DNA of 21,768 nucleotides from Syntrophomonadaceae bacterium (GCA_003562605.1 PWUG01000422.1:1-21768); one strand, 5' to 3'; shown: positions 6,615 to 15,825, numbered from the stretch's first letter. Numbers and translations are program-made. The notes: a model not told the origin generated them from the sequence alone.

Positions 6615-8042
6615 TTATTCCATAGTACCTAATGATACGGAAGTAGAAGATAGCGGCAATCTCGATCTCTCACGTTTTAAATTCCTTGACTGTGCCATTG
6701 CATATCCAGTCAAGCCACCACAGATCAAAATATAGATTGGATTGTTCATGTCGTTAACAAGACAATCAATGGAATAAAGCAGAAGAGTTATTGCAAGTGC
6801 AGCTACAGGAGCCATCTTCTTGTGATCCCAAAAGTAAGGATGACACTTTGTTGAAAATACACTTACTACGGGGAGCAGAAAAATAGTGTATAGGTTGATT
6901 AAACCAATAAATCCATATTGACCGAAGGTTATAATCCACAAACTATCTGGTATGGTGATTTGATTTCCTTGATCATCAAAAAGCAGATTACGTCCCCAAC
7001 CTCCCCAACCCAACCAAAATCTTTCTTGAGCTCTCTCAATCAAAAGAGCTTCATTGTTGAATCGAAACTCTATAGAATTTACTCTATCCTCAGGTAGATA
7101 CTGGGATAGGTAATAGACAATTCTATCGGTTAAATGGGTATATGTCTCGGCATCAGTTAGTGTCAAAATAGACAAATAAACAATAATACTAAATATAATA
7201 AGGTATACAGGTACTGTGTTCCTTAAGGCAACACCAAGAAGCAAAAGGATCAATCCAAGAACTAGTAATCCATACGCACCTGTAGAGCGCAACAATAAAA
7301 AAGTAATCAAAATAAATGGGACAGAAAATTGAAGTGTAAGATTAAAAACCTTGCTAATTGCACCTGATCGCCAAAGCCAAATACCAATTAGTGAAGCAGC
7401 CATCATCCAAGCTCCAACTGCTAGGCCATGCTGCATAAATACCATTGGACGGTAGCCCCCAAGTCGGACAGTTTGAGCAAAGTCATCATGGGGATGACCA
7501 CCATAGAAGATATTGTGAAGCTGTGGACTAATACGAGATTCAAGCAAGCATAAGGGCGCATATATAAGCCCTCCTGCAAATATCCCAATTGCTAGTTGGC
7601 GAAGGCCAGACAAATCACCAAGGTATATGCGCCCTAGCAGATAAGGGATTCCCCAAGACATTGTTTGATCGACAACAGAAGAAACTGCATCATAAAGGCC
7701 CAGATCATTAGATAAAGAGGAAAACAAGGGATAAATGCACCAAATTAAAATCGGAATATCCAGCACCCCAAACTTAAATTTCTTAAAACGATTTACATCA
7801 AAGATAAAAGTGGCCAGCAAAATGCCATAGGAGGTGGCAGAAACTTTGGTATAATTGGGAATACCTGGCAATGTTAGAGAAACGACCGGCAAAAATAACC
7901 AGGCAACTATAAAGCTAATGACAATTGCTCGTCTAGCAGGAAAGCTCTGAAATAGCCATACAACCAGGGGGAGCCAGATTAGCATGACTAGAGTTGCAAT
8001 AATATTGGGAGTTCCAATTGAATGATAAAATTCAAAGCCCAT
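6615..8042 (-). CDS. Wzy-like O-antigen polymerase/ligase family membrane protein
   Basis: This 475-residue inner-membrane protein has about eleven hydrophobic segments (for example 12-31, 38-58, 94-108, 149-166, 238-270, 278-295, 370-395, 410-426 and 434-450). That is the expected build of the O-antigen polymerase/ligase superfamily. The large hydrophilic loop at about 296-368 holds RFWLGWGGWGRN (341-352) and IPDSLWI (364-370). This matches the place and style of the (F/W)xGxG and DSxW/NxxL loop motifs near the catalytic region of Wzy/WaaL proteins. GYRPMVFMQHGLAVGAW (196-212) begins another conserved stretch. It is the third gene of the minus-strand set, 91 bp after the flippase, with which it is probably co-transcribed. 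It would polymerise undecaprenyl-linked repeats in the periplasm; ligase activity is the alternative. Confidence 0.75.
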   Translation of the reverse strand: MGFEFYHSIGTPNIIATLVMLIWLPLVVWLFQSFPARRAIVISFIVAWLFLPVVSLTLPGIPNYTKVSATSYGILLATFIFDVNRFKKFKFGVLDIPILIWCIYPLFSSLSNDLGLYDAVSSVVDQTMSWGIPYLLGRIYLGDLSGLRQLAIGIFAGGLIYAPLCLLESRISPQLHNIFYGGHPHDDFAQTVRLGGYRPMVFMQHGLAVGAWMMAASLIGIWLWRSGAISKVFNLTLQFSVPFILITFLLLRSTGAYGLLVLGLILLLLGVALRNTVPVYLIIFSIIVYLSILTLTDAETYTHLTDRIVYYLSQYLPEDRVNSIEFRFNNEALLIERAQERFWLGWGGWGRNLLFDDQGNQITIPDSLWIITFGQYGFIGLINLYTIFLLPVVSVFSTKCHPYFWDHKKMAPVAALAITLLLYSIDCLVNDMNNPIYILICGGLTGYAMAQSRNLKRERSRLPLSSTSVSLGTME

Positions 8043-8133
8043 ACTTTTACCCTTAGTCAGATGAAATTTAGTGCAGATGAGTGAGGCAAGCTTTAGAAGC
8101 TAAAACAGATTTTTTGAAAATCTTTGGGTAGAT

Positions 8134-9477
8134 CTATATAGATGTAATCAAAATTGGCAATCCCAATCCTAAAAGATTACGAATTAAAAGTATTACTAAT
8201 ATAGTAGTCAAAAGTATAACCGTGATAGTTATGTCTTGGGGGATACTATTCAGGCCTTCATTAAATAATCCATAGGTCACTGCTAGATAATAAAATAAAT
8301 CATTTAGAGCAACAGCAAAAATCGCACCTGGAACTTGAAAGTAATGAAAGCCAATTAAAATGCCGATTACAGTGCTCAAAAGCCGAAGAAAATTTCCATA
8401 TGCTGTGTATTGAAATTTGCCGATAGACAATAAGTACGGTTCACTCGTATTGGCTAACAGGCGAGGCCATAAACCAAGTGCTAAAGTTGGTAGCATCCAA
8501 GCTTCTGAAGAATATCGCTGATCATATAATACCTGCATAATAATGTCCCCGAAACCTACGAGGAAAGAAATCATTAGGGAAGCTGGGACTAGCAGTAAGC
8601 GCCGATTATTTAAGACTTTTGCAGTTATTACATCTTGAGGTTGGTCAATAATTTTAGAAATAGCAGGAAACATAACTTTAGCGCCTAGTGCTTGCAGCAT
8701 TTGTCTGGGGACATCACTTAATGTTAAAGTGATCTGATATATGCCAAATAACCCTAGTGGAAACATTACACCTAGCATGAATCGATCAGATTGCTCAGCA
8801 ATAAAAAATGTTGCGGTGGATATAAAAACCCAACGGCCAACTGAAAATATTTCTTTTACAGATTTTTTGTCCCATAAAAATCGATTCTTTATCTCTGGTA
8901 ATAGATGATGGCTCCAAAGCATTTTCGTGACACCAGAAACCAATCCTCCTGCGGCTAATGCCCAAATAGTTGGATTAAGTAAAGCCCAAATTAATGTTGT
9001 AAGAAGGCCAATGATCTGACTTCCCATTTCAATCATAACCTGCTTTCGCAAGTTGAGATGTCGCTCTAAAGAGAAAAGAGCTGTCGAACTAAAACCTGAA
9101 AAAATTGTTGTTAAACCTACAACTGGGATCAACCAAATTAGTGAGGTCTGATTATATAGTTTAGATATTGGAAAAGCAATCACAAGACATGCCAACCAAA
9201 GTCCAAACCCACGTATTACCTGAATTGTCCAAGCTGTATTATAGAAATTTGGATCGTCCCCTCGTTTGTTTTGAATGATATTGAATCCAATTCCTACATC
9301 TGAAAAAAGAGCTAGGCCAACAATAAAAATATTGACAATTCCCATCAGACCAAAAAATTCTGGAAATAGTAGACGAGTCAGAATTAAGCTGCTTGCAAAT
9401 CGCAATACCTGAGAGCCACCATAACCTAAAATTGTCCACAGTGTACCCTGAATTGCGAGCTTTTTAATCGATGCCAT
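8134..9477 (-). CDS. Wzx-like polysaccharide flippase (MOP superfamily)
   Basis: The protein is a multi-pass inner-membrane transporter of about 447 residues with 12-14 predicted hydrophobic spans. The N-terminus MASIKKLAIQGTLWTILGYG followed by LRFASSLILTRLLFPEFFG is the usual start of polysaccharide-synthesis MOP flippases (WzxC/RfbX-like), which move lipid-linked oligosaccharides to the periplasm. I prefer the start at 9477 because it matches family N-termini and has GAGGA about 10 nt upstream. An in-frame ATG at 9501 would add eight residues (MNGEETSS) without a clear ribosome binding site. Conserved internal features are FSDVGIGFNIIQ and EQSDRFMLG. It precedes the Wzy-like gene on the same strand. 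No HIP1 sites were seen. Confidence 0.85.
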   Translation of the reverse strand: MASIKKLAIQGTLWTILGYGGSQVLRFASSLILTRLLFPEFFGLMGIVNIFIVGLALFSDVGIGFNIIQNKRGDDPNFYNTAWTIQVIRGFGLWLACLVIAFPISKLYNQTSLIWLIPVVGLTTIFSGFSSTALFSLERHLNLRKQVMIEMGSQIIGLLTTLIWALLNPTIWALAAGGLVSGVTKMLWSHHLLPEIKNRFLWDKKSVKEIFSVGRWVFISTATFFIAEQSDRFMLGVMFPLGLFGIYQITLTLSDVPRQMLQALGAKVMFPAISKIIDQPQDVITAKVLNNRRLLLVPASLMISFLVGFGDIIMQVLYDQRYSSEAWMLPTLALGLWPRLLANTSEPYLLSIGKFQYTAYGNFLRLLSTVIGILIGFHYFQVPGAIFAVALNDLFYYLAVTYGLFNEGLNSIPQDITITVILLTTILVILLIRNLLGLGLPILITSI

Positions 9478-9501
9478 GGAACTAGTTTCCTCGCCATTCA
9501 T

Positions 9502-9665
9502 TCATGAGAATTGCAGATAGCAGACATAGTCATTTATAACTCAAATATATAAAATTTGCTCTGCTGTAGACATGTAATTTTTATCTATATAGAGAAGAAA
9601 AATTTCTAAATAGTTTTTCAAAAATTGAAAATTTAACCCTACTAGAAGTACACTCTATTTCAACT
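9502..9665. other. AT-rich leader between glycosyltransferase relic and flippase gene
   Basis: This spacer has no ORF and consists of AT-rich sequence. It could hold a promoter for the flippase-polymerase pair if the loss of the upstream glycosyltransferase broke the operon. I see no convincing -10/-35 pair. Confidence 0.3.
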
Positions 9666-9960
9666 TTAGCACATTTCTGCATGATATTGGGTAACTCGTT
9701 TCTTTTCTCTATGTCTTAAATAGTTGAGGTCCATAGCAGAGTAACTTATAGTTGAACGCATTGCACTTAATAAAGATTCAACAGAACCTGAAGTGACTAA
9801 CCATCCACTCACGCCAGATTTAATTAGTTCATACATTCCAGAGTATAAGTACTCATTGCAGGGCGGTCCAGTGCCAGAGACTCTATAAGAAATACAGGCA
9901 GTTCTTCTGCGAAGCTAGGTAGAATTAAAACTCTAGATTGCAATAAATGAAATTTAAAAT
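9666..9960 (-). pseudogene. GT4 glycosyltransferase relic, C-terminal end, frameshifted
   Basis: On the minus strand, just past the stop of the fusion gene, the frame reads HLLQSRVLILPSFAEELPVF then LIESLALDRPAMSTY, the donor-binding region of a GT4 enzyme. A one-base deletion near 9843-9846 ends that frame at a TAA soon after. In the shifted frame the sequence continues as GMYELIKSGVSGWLVTSGSV and then ESLLSAMRS, ending in TAA at 9666-9668. This is how GT4 proteins continue (normally PELVxxGxxGWLV). The N-terminal three quarters are gone. The relic shows that the minus-strand gene set once held a further glycosyltransferase. An apparent ATG-started frame from 10033 merely overlaps the end of the fusion gene. 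Confidence 0.75.
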
Positions 9961-9965
9961 CAGTG

Positions 9966-12794
9966 CTAACTAAATATTTTCCTCCTCCAGTAACTAGCAT
10001 TTGTTGCCAAAAAGAATTTCTGTAACTTCTCATTCAATGGTAGCGAGACTTCAGCACCATTACGTTGAGCAGAATAGTGAAATGCCTGCATTATTGCGAT
10101 ATCTACCAAGAAATTTTCTGCCGAGTATAGGACAGAAGAACCTGTCCGAATAGAATCGGCCATCCCATCAATAATAGTTGCGACTGCTATTTGCTCGTCA
10201 GTAAAGTCATGGTTTTCGTATGGGTTTCTCCAGATAATCTTTCCAATATCAGGTAAGTCAGCTTCTATAGAAGCTAACTTACCTACCTGATTACTTTTAC
10301 GAACTGCTTGAATAACTTTAACTTCCCCTGTTTTGGGACTCACACATCTAATATCGTGATCAACCATAGAAGCTGAGTTGCCATACAAACGAATCGTCTG
10401 TGGAAAACCTAAATCTGATACGGTATAATGGTTACTATAGTGATGAAATAATGCTGCTCCATTCTCAAAAGTGACAGAACCTAATTGCCACTGAACATTT
10501 GACCACTGCTGTTGGGACTCCAAATTTGGGTCAAGACCAAAATCATAATTTAAGCTACGGACTCGAACTGGTTTAGCCTGAAAGTATTGACGTAGTTGAG
10601 CTATCCCGTGATAGCTATAAGTAGAAAAATCATTATAGGCTGCGTAAATATCACCAAAAATCTCTAGCTCAATAAGCTTCTTCTTGAACTGTTCAAGAGG
10701 TAGATACGGAAATTGTTCAGCCACTGCAATGTTAACCTGATTTGCCTTTGCTTTCCTGAGAATTTTTTCTCCTGTTGATACAGACCAAGCAAAGGGAGTT
10801 TCTGTCAAAATTGGTACTTTTAGGTCAACTAAATTCAGCAGAGTTTGCTCATTAAAATTAGATGAAACTGCCGAGATTAGAAATGTTGGTTTTTGCTTTT
10901 CGACTAAATCTCCAGCGCTAGAAAATGCTGGTATTCCAGTCTTGCTTGTAATTTTTTGTGCGCGGAGAGTAGATGGAGTTGTAAAACCTACAATTTCATA
11001 CCGATCAGATAGTTTATTCAAAATAGGTAGGTAAATCTTTTCAATCCTTTGGCCAGCTCCTACAAATCCAATTTTAATCTCTGCAGATGAATTTGACTTT
11101 ATAGATGGAGTAGCATGTTCATAACTAGTTTTTAATCCTTCTAAAAGTTTGTTATCAGTTATTCCTTTGCAATAGGATGAAAAATAATTCTCTTTAAGCC
11201 AATCTGACAAACGTATAGCTAAAGCTACAATCATCAAAGTAGGGTTAGCTGCACCTGCGGTCGGGAAAACTGAACTGCCGGCGACAAACAGACCTGCTAC
11301 TCCATGGACCTGAAGATTGGTATCGACGACACCTTCCTTAGGATTTTTAGATAGACGTGTTGTTCCTGTTGGATGCGCTTTTTCGGTAAATAAATGTCTC
11401 CAGTTTTCTTCCTGCAACACTGGACTTAAGACAGGAATAGGTAAATTTATTTTTGGAAATTCCTGACAAATTAGTTGCATCATTTTTAGGGCAGTTTGTT
11501 TCTCTATCTCGTTAATTTGCCAGTCTATTTTCGATAATGGCATTCCTAAAGAATCATTTTTGTCTGAGGAAAGTGTAATTCGACTACTAGGATCAGGGAT
11601 CTGCTCCAGCATACAGTGAAGCTCAGTCCTCCCTGCCTTAACCAGCTGAGGACGATGTTTACTTATTCGACGATGCAGTCCCTGGATAACTTCCCCAGCA
11701 TTGGAAGACAATAATTTAAGGTCTTGTAGAGTGTTTTTATTTAGTTTTCGTAATCCTAGCTCTGATTTAAGTCGATGCATCGCTAACCAAGGACTGCTAG
11801 CAGGAATATCGTAATCTTCAATAAACACATGGCATCTTACAAGACGTTCGCTTCTTTGAACTTTTTCACTTAGAGACATTCCATGCAAGTAAACATGTCT
11901 TCCTTCCTCGTCATCGAGCCAGTAATGACCAAAACGGGCTTTCACATGCTTTGCATCCTCAGAATTAAATTGTCCTAATACACACAATGTGTGATCCATT
12001 AAAAAGCGTCCAACCAAGTCGTTTTGATTACCCAGACCCTGAGGTACAGTACGATTAGAGGCCAAAAGTAGTCGGGCATTTTCAATCCCTCCACAACCCA
12101 ATACTAATATCTTGGCGCGGACCAAGCATCGCTTATTTCCTAGTGTACGAACCTCAACAGACTCAAATTTACTTGCTTCAGGATTAGTATTTATATGAGT
12201 AACATTAGCGTGTAATAAAGCATTAATATTTGGTGATTTTGGGAATTCCAAATCACGTCCGAAATCTACTGAAGAGTTAGGTGCTTGAGAGCTCTTGCTG
12301 AATTGCCAGAAAATTTGCTCCAGAAATTGATTATCAAGAGAAGGAATTGGTGGTTTAACTTGAAATTTTTCCCAGAGCGTTTCATCGTAGCAGTAAGGCC
12401 CAAGGCCCAAGTATCGTCCTGCACGCTCTAAATAGGGATCTAAGTCTTGCCGAGTGAGGGGCCAACCTGAGTACTTAATCCAAGGACGATGATCAAAATC
12501 TATATCTTCAAAGGGTGCACATCGACCTGTCCAAATATGTGAGCTTCCTCCCCATATACGTCGACGTATGTTTTCCTGATCTATACATCGAGGATCTCCA
12601 ACACTCTCAATATTGTATAAAGCTTGGGTTTTACTTTCGCCTTCAAATCCACCGCTTTCCAGGACTAAAATATCAACATTCGTTTCTGAGAATTCCTTAG
12701 CGATTGATAGACCTACTGGCCCACTACCAACAATACAGATATCAGTTTCTATCAAAGACTCATCTTCAAAGTGTTCCAGGTCGAAAAAATTCAT
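9966..12794 (-). CDS. Two-domain protein: GMC oxidoreductase fused to Gfo/Idh/MocA dehydrogenase
   Basis: This 942-residue protein joins two oxidoreductases. Residues 1-535 are GMC-type. The FAD-binding GSGPVG is at 23-28 with acidic E46. RRRIWGGSSHIWTGRCAPF lies at 77-95, LGCGGIENARLLL at 232-244 and AHPTGTTR at 473-480. AGAANPTLMIVALA follows at 513-526. H473 and N517 are a plausible His-Asn catalytic pair. After a linker (about 536-572) comes an NAD(P)-binding domain of the Gfo/Idh/MocA family (573-942). It has IGFVGAG at 575-581, and TETPFAW at 664-670 stands where the family usually has EKP, so the expected lysine is Thr. Such domains oxidise or isomerise sugars. The start at 12794 has AGAGGA 4 nt upstream (12799-12804). 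The gene heads the minus-strand set with the wzx- and wzy-like genes, so modification of a polysaccharide sugar is likely. Substrate unknown. Confidence 0.8.
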   Translation of the reverse strand: MNFFDLEHFEDESLIETDICIVGSGPVGLSIAKEFSETNVDILVLESGGFEGESKTQALYNIESVGDPRCIDQENIRRRIWGGSSHIWTGRCAPFEDIDFDHRPWIKYSGWPLTRQDLDPYLERAGRYLGLGPYCYDETLWEKFQVKPPIPSLDNQFLEQIFWQFSKSSQAPNSSVDFGRDLEFPKSPNINALLHANVTHINTNPEASKFESVEVRTLGNKRCLVRAKILVLGCGGIENARLLLASNRTVPQGLGNQNDLVGRFLMDHTLCVLGQFNSEDAKHVKARFGHYWLDDEEGRHVYLHGMSLSEKVQRSERLVRCHVFIEDYDIPASSPWLAMHRLKSELGLRKLNKNTLQDLKLLSSNAGEVIQGLHRRISKHRPQLVKAGRTELHCMLEQIPDPSSRITLSSDKNDSLGMPLSKIDWQINEIEKQTALKMMQLICQEFPKINLPIPVLSPVLQEENWRHLFTEKAHPTGTTRLSKNPKEGVVDTNLQVHGVAGLFVAGSSVFPTAGAANPTLMIVALAIRLSDWLKENYFSSYCKGITDNKLLEGLKTSYEHATPSIKSNSSAEIKIGFVGAGQRIEKIYLPILNKLSDRYEIVGFTTPSTLRAQKITSKTGIPAFSSAGDLVEKQKPTFLISAVSSNFNEQTLLNLVDLKVPILTETPFAWSVSTGEKILRKAKANQVNIAVAEQFPYLPLEQFKKKLIELEIFGDIYAAYNDFSTYSYHGIAQLRQYFQAKPVRVRSLNYDFGLDPNLESQQQWSNVQWQLGSVTFENGAALFHHYSNHYTVSDLGFPQTIRLYGNSASMVDHDIRCVSPKTGEVKVIQAVRKSNQVGKLASIEADLPDIGKIIWRNPYENHDFTDEQIAVATIIDGMADSIRTGSSVLYSAENFLVDIAIMQAFHYSAQRNGAEVSLPLNEKLQKFFLATNASYWRRKIFS

Positions 12795-14197
12795 TGCATC
12801 CTCTCATGTATTTTGGTAACAGAGATCGTATGTATTAGCTGAAAAATAACATCTTTAAAAGTCTTGCTTTCGTTAAATTCACTCTTTGTTAAGTCCACTC
12901 TTTATATATATCAATAAGTAATTTAAGTATTTGCAGTGTAGCTGTTGACTTAATGTGCAACAATTCTTTCGCAGTCACTAGTACATATTAAATCCTGGAA
13001 AATGCAGTGGGTATCAATACTGCATTTACTTCATAGCTATCATGTACGATAATGGCGATGAAAATCTAATGTCAAGATTCTGTTCTGATTGATTGACGAA
13101 AATTAGCTATGGTTTCAAATCCAGCTGCACTAATTATAGTTCAATAGAATAATATTTAAATCGTCTTATGTCTATTTAGTTAAAATTTCAGAAGAAAAAT
13201 TTTGTTAGTTGATAAGAGAGTGCTTGTTTTTTGATCGATGTTCGATTAAAGCTTATCTTGTTTGCTCTCAATATTAAGGCTACCCACTCTCTACACATGA
13301 AAGAACATCTTTCCGGATGACTTTATAAACTTCATATGAAGGTTAGATTCATTGCAAAGAGTGCATGAAGTCCTTTGCTTAGTCTTTTAACCAGCCTGCT
13401 CCGATGTGTTACCACAAGTATGTAGTGCTTTACATGTCAGATATGGGTAGAACAAGTCTTGAGCCATGAGAGTTTCTTGAGTCATGAGAGTATGGAGGAA
13501 TAGCACTGAGATAACCTTTCGCGGATCGCCAAAAGTCCTGATCTGCTGCGGGATGGGCTCTGCCAGCCCTGTCAAGGTGCCCTAGCAGCAAAAAGCATTG
13601 GAAGCGTTTCCTAAGATTTAGGGTTCAAGAAATAGCGTTTGGGGTATTTGTGCTTACCCAACAGACCAACCACTTTTTCCTGTGCAATGCAAAGCGCGAC
13701 AACACATCCAACAGGCCAACCCTTCCGTGAGGCCCAGGGCGATGGCTGTTACGTTGGTGTCCTTGTTGAAGCAACACCCTGGTCATAGGTCAAAGACCAT
13801 ACGAAGCAGGGGACTGGGGGGATTTCGCTCCCCGCATGGGTCATCTGACTTTCCCATCGAATATCGCGAGCTGTGCATTGCGGCTTAAAGCAATCGATTG
13901 AGAGCTTTTATCGAGGAGATAAAGCCGCATAGGCAGAACCCGGTATGTACTCTACGGTGAGCCTAAATCACAAGGGTGGGTAAGCAGAGCCCACTCACCT
14001 CAATTCAGTGACATTCTAGCATGGAGCCATATTAAGTCTCGTTTTTTAAGCTAGTAGCGTCATTTTTTATGCTATGAGACCATAGATAATGATATATGTG
14101 TGCGATCTTTCTTTGAAATTCAGTGGATTGATAAGTCGCTGATTATGGCCTCCGTCATCTTTTCGGCCACTTGTCGGAAGTTCATTTGACCTTAATA

Positions 14198-14278
14198 TCC
14201 TAAAACCTTGCCCCAGATGGGTTGCAGCTTACTAAGGAGGACATTTGTTCAGACTCAGTAGCTGAAAGGACAATTAAG
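14198..14278 (+). repeat. Dispersed 81-bp repeat, copy B
   Basis: This is the partner of 4769-4849, colinear over the whole length with scattered substitutions (TCCTAAAACCTTGCCCCA here, CCCTAAAGCCTTGCCCCA there). Like copy A it lies shortly upstream of an 11-bp tandem repeat and a plus-strand gene start. Confidence 0.6.
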
Positions 14279-14292
14279 GCCTTGACTGTATA

Positions 14293-14325
14293 GATAGACA
14301 TGAGATAGACATGAGATAGACATGG
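14293..14325. repeat. Three tandem copies of GATAGACATGA
   Basis: Three 11-bp units lie end to end; the first two are identical and the third ends in G instead of A. They lie 51 bp upstream of the rfbC start. They could act as a helically phased binding site or be simple slippage. Confidence 0.8.
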
Positions 14326-14376
14326 CCTAGATGTACATTCTTTAGATCAGATTTTCTATGCAAGATAGGGGGTTTA

Positions 14377-14922
14377 GTGATTGTTGTTCCAACTGAAATT
14401 TCTGATATTCTGATCATTCAAACTCAGGTTTTTGGCGATGAGCGTGGTTTTTTTCTGGAAAGTTTCAATCAGAAAATTTTTTGCGAAAAAACAGGCGTGA
14501 ATGTTGAGTTTGTTCAGGACAACCACTCTCGGTCTGTCAAGAATGTCTTGCGGGGTTTACATTACCAAATTCAGCACCCTCAGGGCAAGCTGATCCGCGT
14601 GGTAGTAGGCGAGATTTTGGATGTAGCTGTAGATATTCGCCGCAGTTCCCCGACTTTTGGGCAATGGGTGAGCTGTTATCTCAGTGCTGAAAATAAGCAT
14701 CAATTGTGGGTTCCGCCGGGGTTTGCCCATGGGTTTTTAGTAGTTTCAGAGATGGCTGAGGTTCTCTATAAGGCTACTGATTATTATGCTCCGCAGTACG
14801 AGCGCAGCATTCGTTGGGATGATCCAGATCTATCCATTGCTTGGAACCAGGATGCAACACCAATTCTTTCCCCTAAAGATCAAGCAGGTGCTCTGCTTAA
14901 AAATGCGGAGGTGTATGCATGA
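14377..14922 (+). CDS. rfbC: dTDP-4-dehydrorhamnose 3,5-epimerase
   Basis: This cytoplasmic cupin-fold enzyme performs the third step of dTDP-L-rhamnose synthesis, epimerising C3 and C5 of dTDP-4-keto-6-deoxyglucose. The 181-residue length is normal for RmlC. DERGFFLESF lies at 21-30. RGLHYQ at 59-64 contains the catalytic base H62, and QGKLIRVV at 69-76 contains K71. WVPPGFAHGF is at 111-120, and LYKATDYY at 130-137 contains the catalytic Y131. The start is GTG at 14377, with AGGGGG at 14367-14372 four bases upstream. An ATG at 14358 is in another frame. The gene overlaps rfbD by 4 bp (ATGA), which implies translational coupling. The 11-bp tandem repeat upstream may be part of its control region. 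Confidence 0.95.
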   Translation: MIVVPTEISDILIIQTQVFGDERGFFLESFNQKIFCEKTGVNVEFVQDNHSRSVKNVLRGLHYQIQHPQGKLIRVVVGEILDVAVDIRRSSPTFGQWVSCYLSAENKHQLWVPPGFAHGFLVVSEMAEVLYKATDYYAPQYERSIRWDDPDLSIAWNQDATPILSPKDQAGALLKNAEVYA

Positions 14923-15815
14923 TGCGTATTCTTTTGCTGGGTAAAGACGGTCAATTAGGTCAAGATATGCAGCCAAAGCTGGCGGTTCAAGGAGAACTAG
15001 TATGCTGTGGGCGAGATACCTTGGATTTAGAGAATACTGATTCGATTCGCCAGATGGTGCGCCAGGTTCAGCCCAGTATCATCGTTAATGCGGCAGCCTA
15101 TACCGTAGTCGATCAAGCTGAAAACGAACCTGACCGGGCGATCGCCATTAATGGAACAGCTCCTGCCATATTAGCTGAGGAAGCCCAACAGCTTGGAGCC
15201 GCGCTACTTCATGTGTCTACAGATTATGTATTTGATGGCCAGAAGAACACGCCCTATCTGGAGGAGGATATTCCTCATCCAGTTGGAGCTTATGGGCAGT
15301 CTAAATGGCTTGGTGAGAAGAGAATTCAACAAAGCTGCGATCGCCACGTCATTTTACGAACCGCTTGGGTATATGGTGTCGGCGGCAAAGGTAACTTTGT
15401 GAAAACCATGCTCCGCTTGGGAGCCGATCGCGAAGAACTGCGGGTCGTCGTCGATCAAGTTGGTTCACCCACCTGGACGGGAGATCTGGCAGGGGCGATC
15501 GCCCAATTTATTCCACATCTATGCCCTGGTACAGGTACTCAAAGGCCAATTACTGGCATTTACCATTTCACAAATAGTGGTGCAATTAGTTGGTACGACT
15601 TTGCAGTGGCCATTTTTGAAGAAGCAGAGCGGTTAGGATTTCCCCTCAGATTACAGCGAGTCGTCCCGATTACAACGGCAGAATATCCGACTCTGGCTTC
15701 TCGACCCGCTTATTCGGTTTTATCTAACAAAAAGACGTCAGCCTTGCTGGGTGGGCCTGCTCCCCACTGGCGGCAGGGGCTTCGCCAAATGCTCAAGCAA
15801 CTTACAGCTACATAA
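14919..15815 (+). CDS. rfbD: dTDP-4-dehydrorhamnose reductase
   Basis: RmlD performs the last step of dTDP-L-rhamnose synthesis, the NAD(P)H-dependent reduction of dTDP-4-keto-L-rhamnose. It is a short-chain dehydrogenase of 298 residues, normal for the family. The Rossmann motif GKDGQLGQ is at 8-15, VNAAAYTVVD at 56-65 and STDYVFDG at 100-107. The catalytic Y125xxxK129 occurs in YGQSK. The first ATG overlaps the rfbC stop, and a second ATG follows immediately, so translation could begin at either. It carries three HIP1 octamers (15138, 15337 and 15495), the densest set in the window, which points to long residence in a cyanobacterial genome. Confidence 0.96.
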   Translation: MMRILLLGKDGQLGQDMQPKLAVQGELVCCGRDTLDLENTDSIRQMVRQVQPSIIVNAAAYTVVDQAENEPDRAIAINGTAPAILAEEAQQLGAALLHVSTDYVFDGQKNTPYLEEDIPHPVGAYGQSKWLGEKRIQQSCDRHVILRTAWVYGVGGKGNFVKTMLRLGADREELRVVVDQVGSPTWTGDLAGAIAQFIPHLCPGTGTQRPITGIYHFTNSGAISWYDFAVAIFEEAERLGFPLRLQRVVPITTAEYPTLASRPAYSVLSNKKTSALLGGPAPHWRQGLRQMLKQLTAT

Positions 15816-15825
15816 TCTCAGGTTG

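Larger units (their letters stand above)
12795..14376. other. 1.6-kb divergent intergenic region
   Basis: The gap separates the minus-strand fusion gene from plus-strand rfbC and must carry promoters for both. Positions 12820-13380 are AT-rich without coding signal. Positions 13480-14010 are richer in GC and contain short open frames on both strands (13387-13575 minus, 13682-13888 plus). None of these has a recognised motif, and a decayed gene or mobile element is my best guess. Further right lie the dispersed repeat copy B (14198-14278) and three 11-bp tandem units (14293-14325). No tRNA or rRNA was seen. Confidence 0.4.

Noticed and set aside
9824..10033. 69-residue minus-strand frame as a complete small gene
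   Set aside because: Its first part overlaps the end of the fusion gene in another frame. The rest is the C-terminal scrap of a frameshifted glycosyltransferase.
13387..13888. Short frames 13387-13575 (minus) and 13682-13888 (plus)
   Set aside because: They have no motifs or ribosome binding sites and lie in a block that looks decayed.
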